A DNA stretch of 64,000 nucleotides from CAYPNF01 sp964411985 (GTDB taxonomy: Bacteria > Verrucomicrobiota > Verrucomicrobiia > Limisphaerales > J093), in NCBI GenBank assembly GCA_964411985.1, contig CAYPNF010000020.1, forward strand, positions 1 through 64,000, written 5' to 3'. The position numbers and the translations under genes were made by a program. The notes under the pieces were generated by a model. It was not told the DNA's origin. It saw nothing but the letters and a program-made list of their open reading frames with translations, and ran no database searches. Shown piece by piece: positions 8,510-16,579 of the stretch. Positions within the stretch are counted from its first letter, which is position 1; each line of letters opens with the position of its first letter.

Positions 8510-9880
8510 TCAGGATTGGCTCTGGCGCAGTATGTCACGGACGGTTTGGACGATGTACTCGTTGATCCGCTGGGTGTACTTCGCTCCGACCCGGATCTGG
8601 ACGAACCGATCGAAGATTCCCAAGGTCGGACGGCACGCATCCGGCCCGTATTGGATACTCTTGCCCTCCGGACTGTTGAAACTCGGCCAGCCCGGATGGC
8701 GCGTTCGCTTGTGAATCACCGATTCCTCAGTCGGAAGCATCACTGACCCGGCCAAGGTGGAGGCCGGCACCTTCCGGGCTCGCAGTTCCTGGATGCAATG
8801 ATCGCGGGCGGCGCGGTCTTTCTGTTCGAAGAACACCGCGTAGCCGATGTCCCCCTGCGGATCCGGCCTTTCTCGGAGCGCCAGCCCTGGGATTGCTCCC
8901 AGGCCCGCGTAGATTGCCCTGGCGTTGGCTCTGAGTTGTCCCAGCATGGTATCCAACTTGGATAGCTGCGCGCCCAGCACTGCTCCGGTGAGTTCATTCA
9001 TCCGGAAATTCTCTCCCGCAAAGGTCTCCATCTGGCTCGATTGACCCGTTCGATCGAGGAACAACTGCCGGATCGTGCCCATGTCATGAAACCGGGCCGC
9101 TCTTTCGAACAAGGTGGGATTGCTGGTCACCAGGGCTCCCCCTTCGCCCGAGGTGATCACCTTGTTGATCTGGAAGCTGTAGATGCCGATGTCGCCCAGA
9201 CTCCCCAGTTTCTTACCGTGATAAGACCCGCCCACGCACTGGGCGCAATCTTCGACCACCGCCACTTTGTGTTTACGGGCGATTTCCAGGATAGGTTCCA
9301 AGTTGCACGCGCCGCCCAACAAGTGGACGGCGATGACCGCCTTGGTGCGCGGCGTGATCTTCCGCTCGAAATCCTTCGGATCGAGATTCAGCGTGCGATC
9401 GATATCCGCGAACACCGGCAGCGCTCCCGCGTGGACCACGCACGTATAGTCGGACCACCAAGTGTAGGCGGGGACGATCACTTCATCCCCGGGGCCAATC
9501 CCCAGTGCAGCAATCGCGCAATCCAGGGCCGCCGTGCCAGAGGTGACTCCCAGCGCAAAGCGGGCCCCCATGTAGGTTGCGAAGTTCTCCTCGAATCGCT
9601 GGACCTTCAGTGGCCGACCCGGTCCCCAATACCGGAAAGGAGATCCGGACTCCAGCACCTCCAGCAAAGCCTGCTCCTCCTGCTTGTCGAAGAACTGCGG
9701 GCCGATGTAACCAGGATCGATGTTGGGAACCTCGCCAGCGGTTGGGCTGTCTCCTCCCAACAGGGTGGTGGCTCCCAGACCCGCAGCTGCCCCTCCCGCC
9801 ACTCCCATCCCCAGGAATTCTCGCCGGGTGAGGGAGTGTTGCTTGGATTCGTGGTTCGGGGGAACGCTGGTGGGTGTCAT
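8510..9880 (-). CDS. Tat-exported DegT/DnrJ/EryC1/StrS-type aminotransferase
   Basis: A 456-residue fold-type I PLP enzyme. The family signatures are 'GTAALDCAIAALGIGPGDEVI', 'DCAQCVGGSYHGKKLG' and 'SFQINKVITSGEGGAL', with the likely PLP lysine at residue 240. Cytoplasmic members transaminate keto-sugars. Here an N-terminal twin-arginine signal (SLTRREFLGMG followed by a Gly/Ala-rich hydrophobic stretch) precedes the enzyme, implying folded, PLP-loaded export to the periplasm. I chose the ATG at 9880; a GTG eight codons upstream is possible. It is co-transcribed with the ceramidase-like gene 11 bp downstream. The substrate is unknown. Confidence 0.88.
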   Translation of the reverse strand: MTPTSVPPNHESKQHSLTRREFLGMGVAGGAAAGLGATTLLGGDSPTAGEVPNIDPGYIGPQFFDKQEEQALLEVLESGSPFRYWGPGRPLKVQRFEENFATYMGARFALGVTSGTAALDCAIAALGIGPGDEVIVPAYTWWSDYTCVVHAGALPVFADIDRTLNLDPKDFERKITPRTKAVIAVHLLGGACNLEPILEIARKHKVAVVEDCAQCVGGSYHGKKLGSLGDIGIYSFQINKVITSGEGGALVTSNPTLFERAARFHDMGTIRQLFLDRTGQSSQMETFAGENFRMNELTGAVLGAQLSKLDTMLGQLRANARAIYAGLGAIPGLALRERPDPQGDIGYAVFFEQKDRAARDHCIQELRARKVPASTLAGSVMLPTEESVIHKRTRHPGWPSFNSPEGKSIQYGPDACRPTLGIFDRFVQIRVGAKYTQRINEYIVQTVRDILRQSQS

Positions 9881-10072
9881 AGGTAGACTATGCCTGAAGA
9901 GCACAGCCTAAGCAAGGCGCTCGCAGTATTGCCCTGTCTCGTGAAGCCTCCCCTTCCTGCCCGCTTCGGTTTTCTTCGTGGTTGGGCATCCACGAAACCT
10001 CCCCCTCAGCCTCCTCCCGCGGCAATTCGCCAAGCTTGACGGTGGGCCGCTTTTGCCAACAAACTCTGGCTT

Positions 10073-11077
10073 ATGTTCAAAATGATCGGTGGTGACGGCC
10101 GGGAGTATGGGCCCTTCTCGGCCGAGCAACTGCGCCAATGGATCGCTGAGAACCGTGCGAACGGGCAAACCCTCGTGCAAGCCGAAGGGGCCCAAGGTTG
10201 GCAGCCGCTCTCCGAGCTCCCCGAGTTTGCGGCGCTCCTTGCCGAGGCCGCCTCCAGGCAGACCTCGCCTCCCTCCGAGCCCTCCGCTCCCGCTCCCTCT
10301 GTGGCCCAGCTGCCATCGTTCTCGTCCCGGGATGGAACTACCGACGAAGGCTTTCGCGTGGCAGGTTTTTCGGTCGGCGACTGTCTTGGGCATGGCTGGC
10401 TGTTGCTGCGCCAGCATTTTCTCTTGATGAGCGGCGCTACCTTGGTGGTTTGGGGGATTTTGACGGCGGCTTCCTTCGCCACTTGTATCGGGGCTTTGGC
10501 CGCGTTGGTGATTTCCGGGGCACTGCACGGGGGGTTGTTGCTACTGTTCCTTCGCTTGCTGCGAGGAGAACAGGCCGCTTTTGGCGACCTCTTCTGCTGC
10601 TTTGGCCCCCCTTTCGTGCCCCTGATGCTGGCCTGGATCGTGATCCACTTTCTCAGTTCCATTGGGATGATCTTCTGCGTGCTGCCCGGGCTTTTTCTGA
10701 AGGCGATCTGGGTTTTCGGTCTGGTCTTGATTGTCGACAGGCGGATGGAATTCTGGCCCGCGCTGGAGTTGAGCCGCCGCGCGGTGTTGGCTCAGTTCCT
10801 ACCCGTCGCCGGACTCCTCTTCGTTGCCTACCTACCCACCTTGATCTTTGTTGGCTACAGCTCTTTCAGTATGTCCAGGCACATCCTCGAGGTCTTGGGT
10901 GGGGGGCTTGGAAGCCTCGACTGGAGTTCGCTCCAGAAGAGTCTGGAACCACTCGCTGGCAAGGCTTTACGGCTGGAAATGCAGCAGCAAATCGTCATCC
11001 TACTCAACCTTCCTTTCGCGTACGCTGCCGTCCTGCAAGCCTATGAGCAGATCTTTGGGAAGCGCTCCGCCTCCTAG
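10073..11077 (+). CDS. GYF_2-domain multi-pass membrane protein
   Basis: A 334-residue protein. The first ~60 residues ('GGDGREYGPFSAEQLRQWI' ... 'GWQPLSELPEF') match the GYF_2/DUF4339 domain, a small protein-interaction module common in Verrucomicrobiota membrane proteins. A Pro/Ser-rich linker follows (about 65-85). The remainder has four or five hydrophobic segments with Gly-rich turns, like DUF975/glycerophosphoryl-diester membrane domains. It probably sits in the inner membrane. It overlaps the next small membrane-protein gene by 35 bp, so a three-gene operon (10073-11856) is likely. The specific function is unknown. A TTGACG box 37 bp before the ATG could be a -35, but no good -10 follows. 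Confidence 0.8.
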   Translation: MFKMIGGDGREYGPFSAEQLRQWIAENRANGQTLVQAEGAQGWQPLSELPEFAALLAEAASRQTSPPSEPSAPAPSVAQLPSFSSRDGTTDEGFRVAGFSVGDCLGHGWLLLRQHFLLMSGATLVVWGILTAASFATCIGALAALVISGALHGGLLLLFLRLLRGEQAAFGDLFCCFGPPFVPLMLAWIVIHFLSSIGMIFCVLPGLFLKAIWVFGLVLIVDRRMEFWPALELSRRAVLAQFLPVAGLLFVAYLPTLIFVGYSSFSMSRHILEVLGGGLGSLDWSSLQKSLEPLAGKALRLEMQQQIVILLNLPFAYAAVLQAYEQIFGKRSAS

Positions 11078-11465
11078 CTCAGAGGGGCCTGGAAAGAGGC
11101 CACTTCTGCGGATCGACAAGCCGACTGCATGGGCTTGCACCATGACCAACCTGGCGGTCTTACCTGGTCTCGGAAGCCTCGCTGCTGGCCGAAAGATCGG
11201 GTATGCCCAAGCGACCTTGGCGTTGCTTGGCTTTGGGGCCACGCTGGTGGGTGGGGCGCTTATGGCACGCAAACTCTACGCCGGAGAACCGGAGGTGAAC
11301 TGGTGGGCGGTGCTGGCGGCCCTGGGAGGAATGGCAGTCTTTGCCCTGGGCTGGCTCTGGGCCTTGGTGACTTGCCTGGATCTGCACCGGGTGGCCAGGG
11401 AAAACGAACGTTGTGCGGGTCATGAAATCATCCCCCCCGTCGATCCCCCCCATCCTCGTTCCTGA
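11043..11465 (+). CDS. Small hypothetical membrane protein
   Basis: A 140-residue protein with a polar N-terminus and two or three hydrophobic helices ('ATLALLGFGATLVGGALM', 'WWAVLAALGGMAVFALGWLW'). The segment 'VLPGLGSLAAGRKIGYAQ' resembles the cytoplasmic loop seen in small TM2-like or DUF6677-like proteins; I cannot assign a family firmly. I chose the ATG at 11043 because it creates a coupled overlap with the upstream GYF-domain gene. A later ATG at 'MTNLAVLPG' is an alternative. Its 3' end overlaps the DUF2752 gene. Confidence 0.65.
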   Translation: MSRSLGSAPPPSSEGPGKRPLLRIDKPTAWACTMTNLAVLPGLGSLAAGRKIGYAQATLALLGFGATLVGGALMARKLYAGEPEVNWWAVLAALGGMAVFALGWLWALVTCLDLHRVARENERCAGHEIIPPVDPPHPRS

Positions 11466-11856
11466 GCCTAAGGTTTCCCCCTTTCGTGCGTGGATCTGGG
11501 TAGGAATCCTTCTCTGGGCTGGCTTCGCGCTGCTGCGCGGTACTGGGCTGGTCCAGTTCCTGCCGCATTGTGTTTTCCGGGAATGGACGGGGATTTGTTG
11601 CCCATTCTGTGGTGGCACCCGCTCGATGATCGCGCTCTCCGGCGGCGACTGGCGAGTTGCGTTCGAACTTAACCCGCTCGTGGCAGGCTTGGCTCTGGGG
11701 GTGGCGGCGGCAGGCATACTGCAGCTGATGGCTTGGCCGTTTCCGAAGCTTGCCTTGCTCCCTAGGATGCAGCATGCAACTTGGTCATCGGTTTGGCCTG
11801 TGGTCGCAGCGTTGGTGGCATCCAACTGGGTTTACCTGCTGCTCCAGGGCCGGTGA
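11422..11856 (+). CDS. DUF2752 family membrane protein
   Basis: A 144-residue protein with about three transmembrane segments and the diagnostic DUF2752 motif 'CCPFCGGTRSMIAL' followed by 'GDWRVAFELNPL'. The paired cysteines and the GGTR turn are conserved in the family, whose role is unknown. Start choice: ATG at 11422; an in-frame GTG at 11413 would add three residues. It overlaps the preceding gene by 44 bp, consistent with translational coupling. Confidence 0.85.
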   Translation: MKSSPPSIPPILVPEPKVSPFRAWIWVGILLWAGFALLRGTGLVQFLPHCVFREWTGICCPFCGGTRSMIALSGGDWRVAFELNPLVAGLALGVAAAGILQLMAWPFPKLALLPRMQHATWSSVWPVVAALVASNWVYLLLQGR

Positions 11857-12016
11857 GCTGCGCGTGGACCTCGCCCTGAATCGGAAATAAACCGTCCATC
11901 TTACTTTTCACTGGTATCCCCGGGGAAGGCTCGGTATCTTTTTGCCCACAAAACCCCGGAAAGGCAGTACGCGTGCGGACATGCTGTAAACCCGGGGGCA
12001 ACGCATACTGAGACCT

Positions 12017-12556
12017 ATGGACATCTCTTTCTCTTGCCCTACCTGCAAACAGGAACTCGCGGTCGACGCCTCAGCAGCTGGTTCCACCATCGAGTGCCCC
12101 ACCTGCAACACCACGATCATCGTCCCGCAGCTTGAGGCGGAGACGCCTCCGCCCGGCCCTGCTGCAGCAGCACCAGCCGCAGAGCCTGCGCCATCTCATC
12201 ATGGACACGAAGCGCATCCGATCAACGCCATGGCATCGTCGGCCGCTGCCAAGATTGAGCGTCACTTTTCGGTGCCGGTCCATGATTCACCTGCGGAGAT
12301 CCTGATTCAGAAGAAGGTCGTCGCGGAAGAGGCCCCGGCTGCGGGCGCCGAGAAGAAGCTCAAGATCCGCATTTTCCGGCATACCGACTGTATCGAAGTC
12401 GGTCACGATCGCTATGAGGAGATCGTAGGCGCGTTCCTCAACAAGATCGGCAAGGAGAACATCGTCACGATGTTTCCCCTGAACTACACCCATGTCGATA
12501 TTGCCTCGCAGAAGGTTCTTACCGATTACGCCTTTCAAATCGTTTACGTGGGGTGA
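12017..12556 (+). CDS. Zinc-ribbon protein of unknown function
   Basis: A 179-residue soluble protein. Residues 1-37 form a four-cysteine zinc ribbon ('CPTCKQELAVDASAAGSTI' then 'CPTCNTTI'). A low-complexity Pro/Ala-rich linker follows, then a compact alpha/beta C-terminal region ('LKIRIFRHTDCIEVGHDRYEEI' region to 'DYAFQIVYVG'). The layout is common among Verrucomicrobiota proteins in which an MJ0042-like ribbon precedes a sensory or interaction module. No enzymatic motif is seen. It stands alone between the DUF2752 cluster and the BamD-like gene. Confidence 0.75.
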   Translation: MDISFSCPTCKQELAVDASAAGSTIECPTCNTTIIVPQLEAETPPPGPAAAAPAAEPAPSHHGHEAHPINAMASSAAAKIERHFSVPVHDSPAEILIQKKVVAEEAPAAGAEKKLKIRIFRHTDCIEVGHDRYEEIVGAFLNKIGKENIVTMFPLNYTHVDIASQKVLTDYAFQIVYVG

Positions 12557-12579
12557 CGGAGCGTCGGTTCCCCCTTCTG

Positions 12580-12608
12580 TTGACTTGCCGGCCCCGCTTG
12601 GCTACGGT
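12580..12608 (+). promoter_or_regulatory. Possible sigma70-like promoter for the BamD-like gene
   Basis: TTGACT (12580-12585), a 17-base spacer, then TACGGT (12603-12608). The start codon is only 9 bases beyond the -10 and no Shine-Dalgarno is visible, so a transcript from here would be nearly leaderless. The hexamers are only partial matches. Confidence 0.3.
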
Positions 12609-12616
12609 GGCCCAAG

Positions 12617-13609
12617 ATGATGCGTCGATTTTTCGTTGCGTTTCTGGTGGTGTCAGGCTTTCTGGCCTGGCCCGTCTTGTGCCCAGCCCCTCTCGTATAT
12701 CGGCCCGGCGAGGGATGGACCTATGAGTCCCCCGGGGCGGCGAAGTGGACCCGAGGACGCGCCAAGGACCAGTTGGAGGTTGCCACCAAGGCGCTGGCGG
12801 ACAAGAAGTACAGCCTTGCCGCCAAGGCCGCCAGGCGGACCGTGAAGAAGTGGCCCCTCTCTGACTATGCTCCCCAAGCCCAGTATATCGTAGGGCTTTG
12901 CTACGAGGCCAAACGGATCGATGACAAGGCCTTTCGTGAGTACCAGAAGCTCATCGAGAAGTATCCCAAGGTCGAGAACTACAACAACGTCCTCTACCGA
13001 CAGTATGAGATTGCCAACCGCTACTTAGGCGGGCAGTGGTTCAAGTTGTGGGGTTACATCCCCTTCTTTCCATCCATGGAAAAGACGGGAGATATGTATG
13101 CCAAAGTCATTCGTAATGGGCCTTTTAGCGACGTGGCGCCCCATTCCCAGCTCAAGATCGGGACCACTCGGGAGAAACAGAGCGATTACATGATGGCGGT
13201 CAAGGCTTACGAGAAAGCCGCCGATGTGTATCACGATAAGAAGTCATTCGCGGCGGAAGCACGCTATCGCGCGGGGAGCGCCTACTTTAAACAAGCGAAA
13301 ACCGCCGAATACGACCAGAACTCTGCGAGTCTGGCGATTGCCACCTTCAGTGACTTCATCGTTCTCCATCCCAACGACCCCAGGGCCTCCCAGACTCAGA
13401 AGATCATCGCTCAGCTCCGGACAGAGATGGCTCGCGGGGCGTTCCAGGTCGCCGTGTTCTATGAGAAGAAGATGAAGTGGGACGGGGCGCTGGTCTACTA
13501 CAATGAGGTATTGATCAAAGACCCGGAGTCCACGTACGCGGCCGACGCAAGAAAACGGATTGAAGTGCTCAAGAAACGAAAAGCCGAGATGGATCAACCC
13601 GTCAAATAA
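12617..13609 (+). CDS. BamD-like outer-membrane assembly TPR protein
   Basis: A 330-residue protein with an N-terminal hydrophobic signal (residues 5-23). TPR repeats then run from about residue 50 to 320 ('LAAKAARRTVKKWPLSDYAP', 'EYQKLIEKYPK', 'ARYRAGSAYFKQAKTAEYDQ', 'ALVYYNEVLIKDPESTYAADA'). This matches the BamD/YfiO family, which binds BamA and helps insert beta-barrel proteins. It lacks a clear lipobox cysteine and is longer than E. coli BamD (245 residues), so it could be a BamD-like periplasmic TPR protein. It is followed four bases later by lptE, another outer-membrane biogenesis gene, which supports the role. Confidence 0.8.
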   Translation: MMRRFFVAFLVVSGFLAWPVLCPAPLVYRPGEGWTYESPGAAKWTRGRAKDQLEVATKALADKKYSLAAKAARRTVKKWPLSDYAPQAQYIVGLCYEAKRIDDKAFREYQKLIEKYPKVENYNNVLYRQYEIANRYLGGQWFKLWGYIPFFPSMEKTGDMYAKVIRNGPFSDVAPHSQLKIGTTREKQSDYMMAVKAYEKAADVYHDKKSFAAEARYRAGSAYFKQAKTAEYDQNSASLAIATFSDFIVLHPNDPRASQTQKIIAQLRTEMARGAFQVAVFYEKKMKWDGALVYYNEVLIKDPESTYAADARKRIEVLKKRKAEMDQPVK

Positions 13610-13613
13610 CCTC

Positions 13614-14159
13614 ATGGGGGATTCTCACCAGAGTCGGGCAGCCAGGGTCTACAGCCTCCTTGCCGGGGTCGTCCTCGCGTCGGTGCTATTCCTGCAAGGC
13701 TGTGCAGGTTACCGGATGGGGCCCACCAATGGGATGAGCGCTGGATCTCGCACCGTGCAGGTCGTGCCGTTTCAAAACAAGACCTACGAGCCTCGGCTCT
13801 CTGCTGCGGTGACTTCCGCTCTCCGCAAGCGCTTCCAACAGGATGGGACTTTCAAACTCGCCACTCAGAGTGATGGTGACATCATCGTGACCGGCGTGAT
13901 TACCGATTACAAACGCGAACCCGTGGCCTTGCAGCCGAACGACTTAGTCAGCGTGCAGGATTACGAGGAGCACCTCTACGCAGTGGTGACCGCCGAGGAG
14001 CGTGGCACCGGCAAGAAGCTCTTCGAGAAGAAGGTGCAAGGGCGGACCCTGGTGCGCGTTGGAGCCGATCTTGGCAGCGCCGAGCGTCAGGCAGCACCGC
14101 TGCTTGCGGAGGACTTGGCGCGTAACGCTGCCTCTCTCCTTATCGACGGCTCCTGGTAG
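13614..14159 (+). CDS. lptE: LPS-assembly lipoprotein LptE
   Basis: A 181-residue lipoprotein. The signal peptide ends in 'VLFLQGCAGYRMG', so Cys is the lipidation site, and 'GYRMG' after it is typical of LptE. The body contains 'VQVVPFQNKTYEPRLSAAVT', 'ALRKRFQQDGTFKLA', 'IIVTGVITDYKREPVAL' and 'AAPLLAEDLARNAASLLI', the LptE/RlpB pattern. LptE plugs the LptD barrel and helps place lipopolysaccharide in the outer leaflet. The ATG at 13614, four bases after the upstream stop, is preferred. It is translationally coupled with the BamD-like gene. Its stop codon lies inside a short family-A repeat core. Confidence 0.85.
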   Translation: MGDSHQSRAARVYSLLAGVVLASVLFLQGCAGYRMGPTNGMSAGSRTVQVVPFQNKTYEPRLSAAVTSALRKRFQQDGTFKLATQSDGDIIVTGVITDYKREPVALQPNDLVSVQDYEEHLYAVVTAEERGTGKKLFEKKVQGRTLVRVGADLGSAERQAAPLLAEDLARNAASLLIDGSW

Positions 14160-14172
14160 GGACGGACCGTCC
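14155..14172 (+). repeat. Partial family-A repeat core overlapping the lptE stop
   Basis: GGTAGGGACGGACCGTCC matches the first part of the dispersed repeat (compare 6981 onward) and includes the perfect small palindrome GGACGG-A-CCGTCC. The TAG inside GGTAGG is the lptE stop codon. Downstream sequence diverges from the longer copies. It may be a decayed insertion or chance similarity. Confidence 0.45.
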
Positions 14173-14245
14173 CCCTGTGCGGCAGGCATCACACTGGCCT
14201 GGAGGCTTGCTATTTTGCTCCAGAAAGTTAAGGTGAGAGCTGCTT

Positions 14246-15490
14246 ATGAAACCCATACCCGTGTTTACCTTTTGCTCAATCCTCTCCTCTATTGCCCTTG
14301 GCTCCCTTCTTCAGGCCTCAGCTGCTGATTGGCCCCAATGGCGCGGTCCCAACCGGGATGGCATCTCCCAGGAAGGCGGCTCTCTGGCAGCTTGGCCCAA
14401 GGAAGGCCCCAAACGTCTTTGGAGCGCTGATGTTGGCATCGGCTACGGGACAGTGAGTATCAGCAAAGGTCAGGTTTTTATCATGGGGAACGTGGAGGAG
14501 AATGACAACGTCTACGCTTTGGAAGAAGCGACAGGGAAGGTCCAGTGGAAACACACCTACCCCTGTGCCTCCAAGGACCCGAATGGCTATCCGGGTACGA
14601 GGTCCACCCCTACGGTGAATCAGGGATTGGTCTACACCGTCAGCAGGCAAGGTCACCTTTTCTGCCTGGACGCTGCGACCGGCAAAGTAAAGTGGTCCAA
14701 GGATTACAGAGCCGATTTTGGCAGCAAGGTTCCCCAGTGGGGATTCGCCACCTCCGTGCTGGTGGAAGGAGATGCGGCGATTGTGGAGACTTCCGGAGCG
14801 GGTGCTTCGCTGGTGGCTTTCCGCAAAGGCTCGGGTGAGCTGATTTGGAAGGTTGGGGATGATGCGGCGGGGTATTCTTCTCCCATCGCCTTCGACCACA
14901 AAGGACAGCGCTGCGTGGCCTCCTTGAATGCCGTGGGCCTGGTTGTGCGCTCTGCCAAAGACGGCGCCGAGTTGTACCGGTTTCCCTGGAAGACGAGTTA
15001 TGACGTGAATGCTGCCACTCCGGTCGTGGCCGACGGTAAGATCTTCATCTCCTCCGGCTACAACACCGGCTGCGCTCTCGTGGACATCTCCGGAGACTCG
15101 GCCAAGGAAGTGTGGCGCAACAAGAACATGCGCAATCACGTCAATTCTTGCGTGCTCGTGAACGGCCACCTTTATGGGTTCGACGAAAGCGAGCTCAAGT
15201 GCCTCAGTTGGGAAACAGGTGAGGTGAAATGGAGTGAGAAGAAGTACAAGAAAGGGGCCGTGACCTTGGTGGGCGACAAACTCCTGCTCTTTAGCAATCG
15301 AGCCCAGCTTGGCTTGGCCGAAGCGTCCGCCGAAGGCTATAAGGAGCTTGCCTATGCCCCGGTTATCGAGGGGAAAGAAGCTCCGTCTGGCACGAACCCG
15401 GACAGTTGGGCCAATCCGGTCCTGGCGAACGGCCGGATCTATTGCCGTAGCCTGAATGATCTGGTCTGCCTGGAAGCGAAAGGCAAGTAG
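14246..15490 (+). CDS. PQQ-like beta-propeller protein
   Basis: A 414-residue exported protein: signal peptide (about residues 1-27), then 'DWPQWRGPNRDGISQE', the typical opening of Planctomycetes/Verrucomicrobiota PQQ-like propellers. The propeller blades follow with 'LEEATGKVQWKHTYP', 'LDAATGKVKWSKDYR' and 'LSWETGEVKWSEKKY'. The blades resemble BamB and quinoprotein dehydrogenases. The catalytic quinone-binding residues are not recognisable, so a binding or scaffolding role is likelier than redox catalysis. An AAGGTGAG ribosome-binding site precedes the ATG. A paralog with a membrane anchor lies at 52626-54215. Confidence 0.85.
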   Translation: MKPIPVFTFCSILSSIALGSLLQASAADWPQWRGPNRDGISQEGGSLAAWPKEGPKRLWSADVGIGYGTVSISKGQVFIMGNVEENDNVYALEEATGKVQWKHTYPCASKDPNGYPGTRSTPTVNQGLVYTVSRQGHLFCLDAATGKVKWSKDYRADFGSKVPQWGFATSVLVEGDAAIVETSGAGASLVAFRKGSGELIWKVGDDAAGYSSPIAFDHKGQRCVASLNAVGLVVRSAKDGAELYRFPWKTSYDVNAATPVVADGKIFISSGYNTGCALVDISGDSAKEVWRNKNMRNHVNSCVLVNGHLYGFDESELKCLSWETGEVKWSEKKYKKGAVTLVGDKLLLFSNRAQLGLAEASAEGYKELAYAPVIEGKEAPSGTNPDSWANPVLANGRIYCRSLNDLVCLEAKGK

Positions 15491-15586
15491 CCCTCCAGAA
15501 GTACAAACCGGACCCGCCAGAGCGCAGGGTTGAGCTTCGCATCGAGTGGGCCTTTGCGACCGCTCTCCCTCCCTCGATCACCGGTC

Positions 15587-16579
15587 ATGGACTTGTTTCC
15601 GGTCCACCGTGAAGCAGCGGCACCGTTTGACGCGCGTGCTCTGGCGCCTCGTTTGGCCGAGTTGGCTCGCAGCGGAGTGCGGGTGGGAACCTCTTCCTGG
15701 AAATACCCGGGTTGGCGCGGCATGCTTTATGATTCCGCGCGTTACGTGTACCGAGGTCGTTTCTCGGAATCCCGTTTCGGAAACCTCTGTCTCGAGGAGT
15801 ACGCCGCCGTCTTCAAGACCGTCTCGGTGGACGCCGCCTACTATCGGTTTCCTGAGCCAGACTACCTCCGTCGGCTGGTCTCACAAGTACCTCGCGATTT
15901 TCAATTCGGGCTGAAAGTCACCGATACCATCACGATCAAACGGTTCCCCAACCTGCCTCGTTTCGGCGCTCAGGCTGGAAAGCAGAACCAGGAGTTCTTG
16001 AACGTCGACCTCTTTTGTTCGGCGTTCCTGGAGCCGTGTGCGCCTTTCCGCGATCAGATCGGTCTGGTCATGTTTGAGTTTTCACGCTTTTCCGCCGAAG
16101 ACTTTCCCCGGGGGCGTGACTTCGTTCTTGCTCTCGATCAATTCCTGGGCCGGTTGCCCAAAGACTGGAGCTACGGCGTTGAACTGCGGAATCGGAGTTT
16201 TCTGCATCCTGAGTATCTTGCGATGCTTGCCAGCCATCGTGTCACTCACATCTTCAACAACTGGGAGGCCATGCCTCCGGTCGAAGAACAGTTGGCACTC
16301 TCCGGTAGCCGCACCAACCCCGAAACGGTGGCCGCCCGCTTTCTCCTGCGTTGCGGTCGCCGCTACGAAGAGGCGGTTCGCATGTTCAAACCCTACGACG
16401 AAGTGAAGGAGATCCATCCGCAGGGTCGCGCTGCCGGCGCTCGCCTGATCCGTGAGGGGGTGGAGGCTGGCGGGAAGGCCCGCACCTTTGTGTTCGTAAA
16501 CAACCGTTTTGAGGGCAACGCCCTGCGTACCATTCAGGCGATGGTGGAGCAGTCGTCGCAGGTCACGGTTCCAGACTGA
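15587..16579 (+). CDS. DUF72 (YecE-like) TIM-barrel protein
   Basis: A 330-residue soluble protein of the DUF72 family. Key features are 'VRVGTSSWKYPGWRGMLY' near residue 30, 'VDAAYYRFPEP', 'FQFGLKVTD', 'YGVELRNRSFLHPEY' and 'FVFVNNRFEGNAL' close to the C-terminus. DUF72 proteins adopt a TIM barrel of uncharacterised function. I chose the ATG at 15587; a TTG 19 codons upstream is possible but adds a Pro/Ser-rich leader that is not family-like. Its 3' end overlaps the convergent DUF3748-like gene by 17 bp. Confidence 0.88.
   Translation: MDLFPVHREAAAPFDARALAPRLAELARSGVRVGTSSWKYPGWRGMLYDSARYVYRGRFSESRFGNLCLEEYAAVFKTVSVDAAYYRFPEPDYLRRLVSQVPRDFQFGLKVTDTITIKRFPNLPRFGAQAGKQNQEFLNVDLFCSAFLEPCAPFRDQIGLVMFEFSRFSAEDFPRGRDFVLALDQFLGRLPKDWSYGVELRNRSFLHPEYLAMLASHRVTHIFNNWEAMPPVEEQLALSGSRTNPETVAARFLLRCGRRYEEAVRMFKPYDEVKEIHPQGRAAGARLIREGVEAGGKARTFVFVNNRFEGNALRTIQAMVEQSSQVTVPD

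Noticed and set aside
10036..10041. TTGACG as a -35 box 37 bp before the GYF-domain gene
   Set aside because: No credible -10 hexamer occurs at 16-18 bases, so it was not listed as a promoter.
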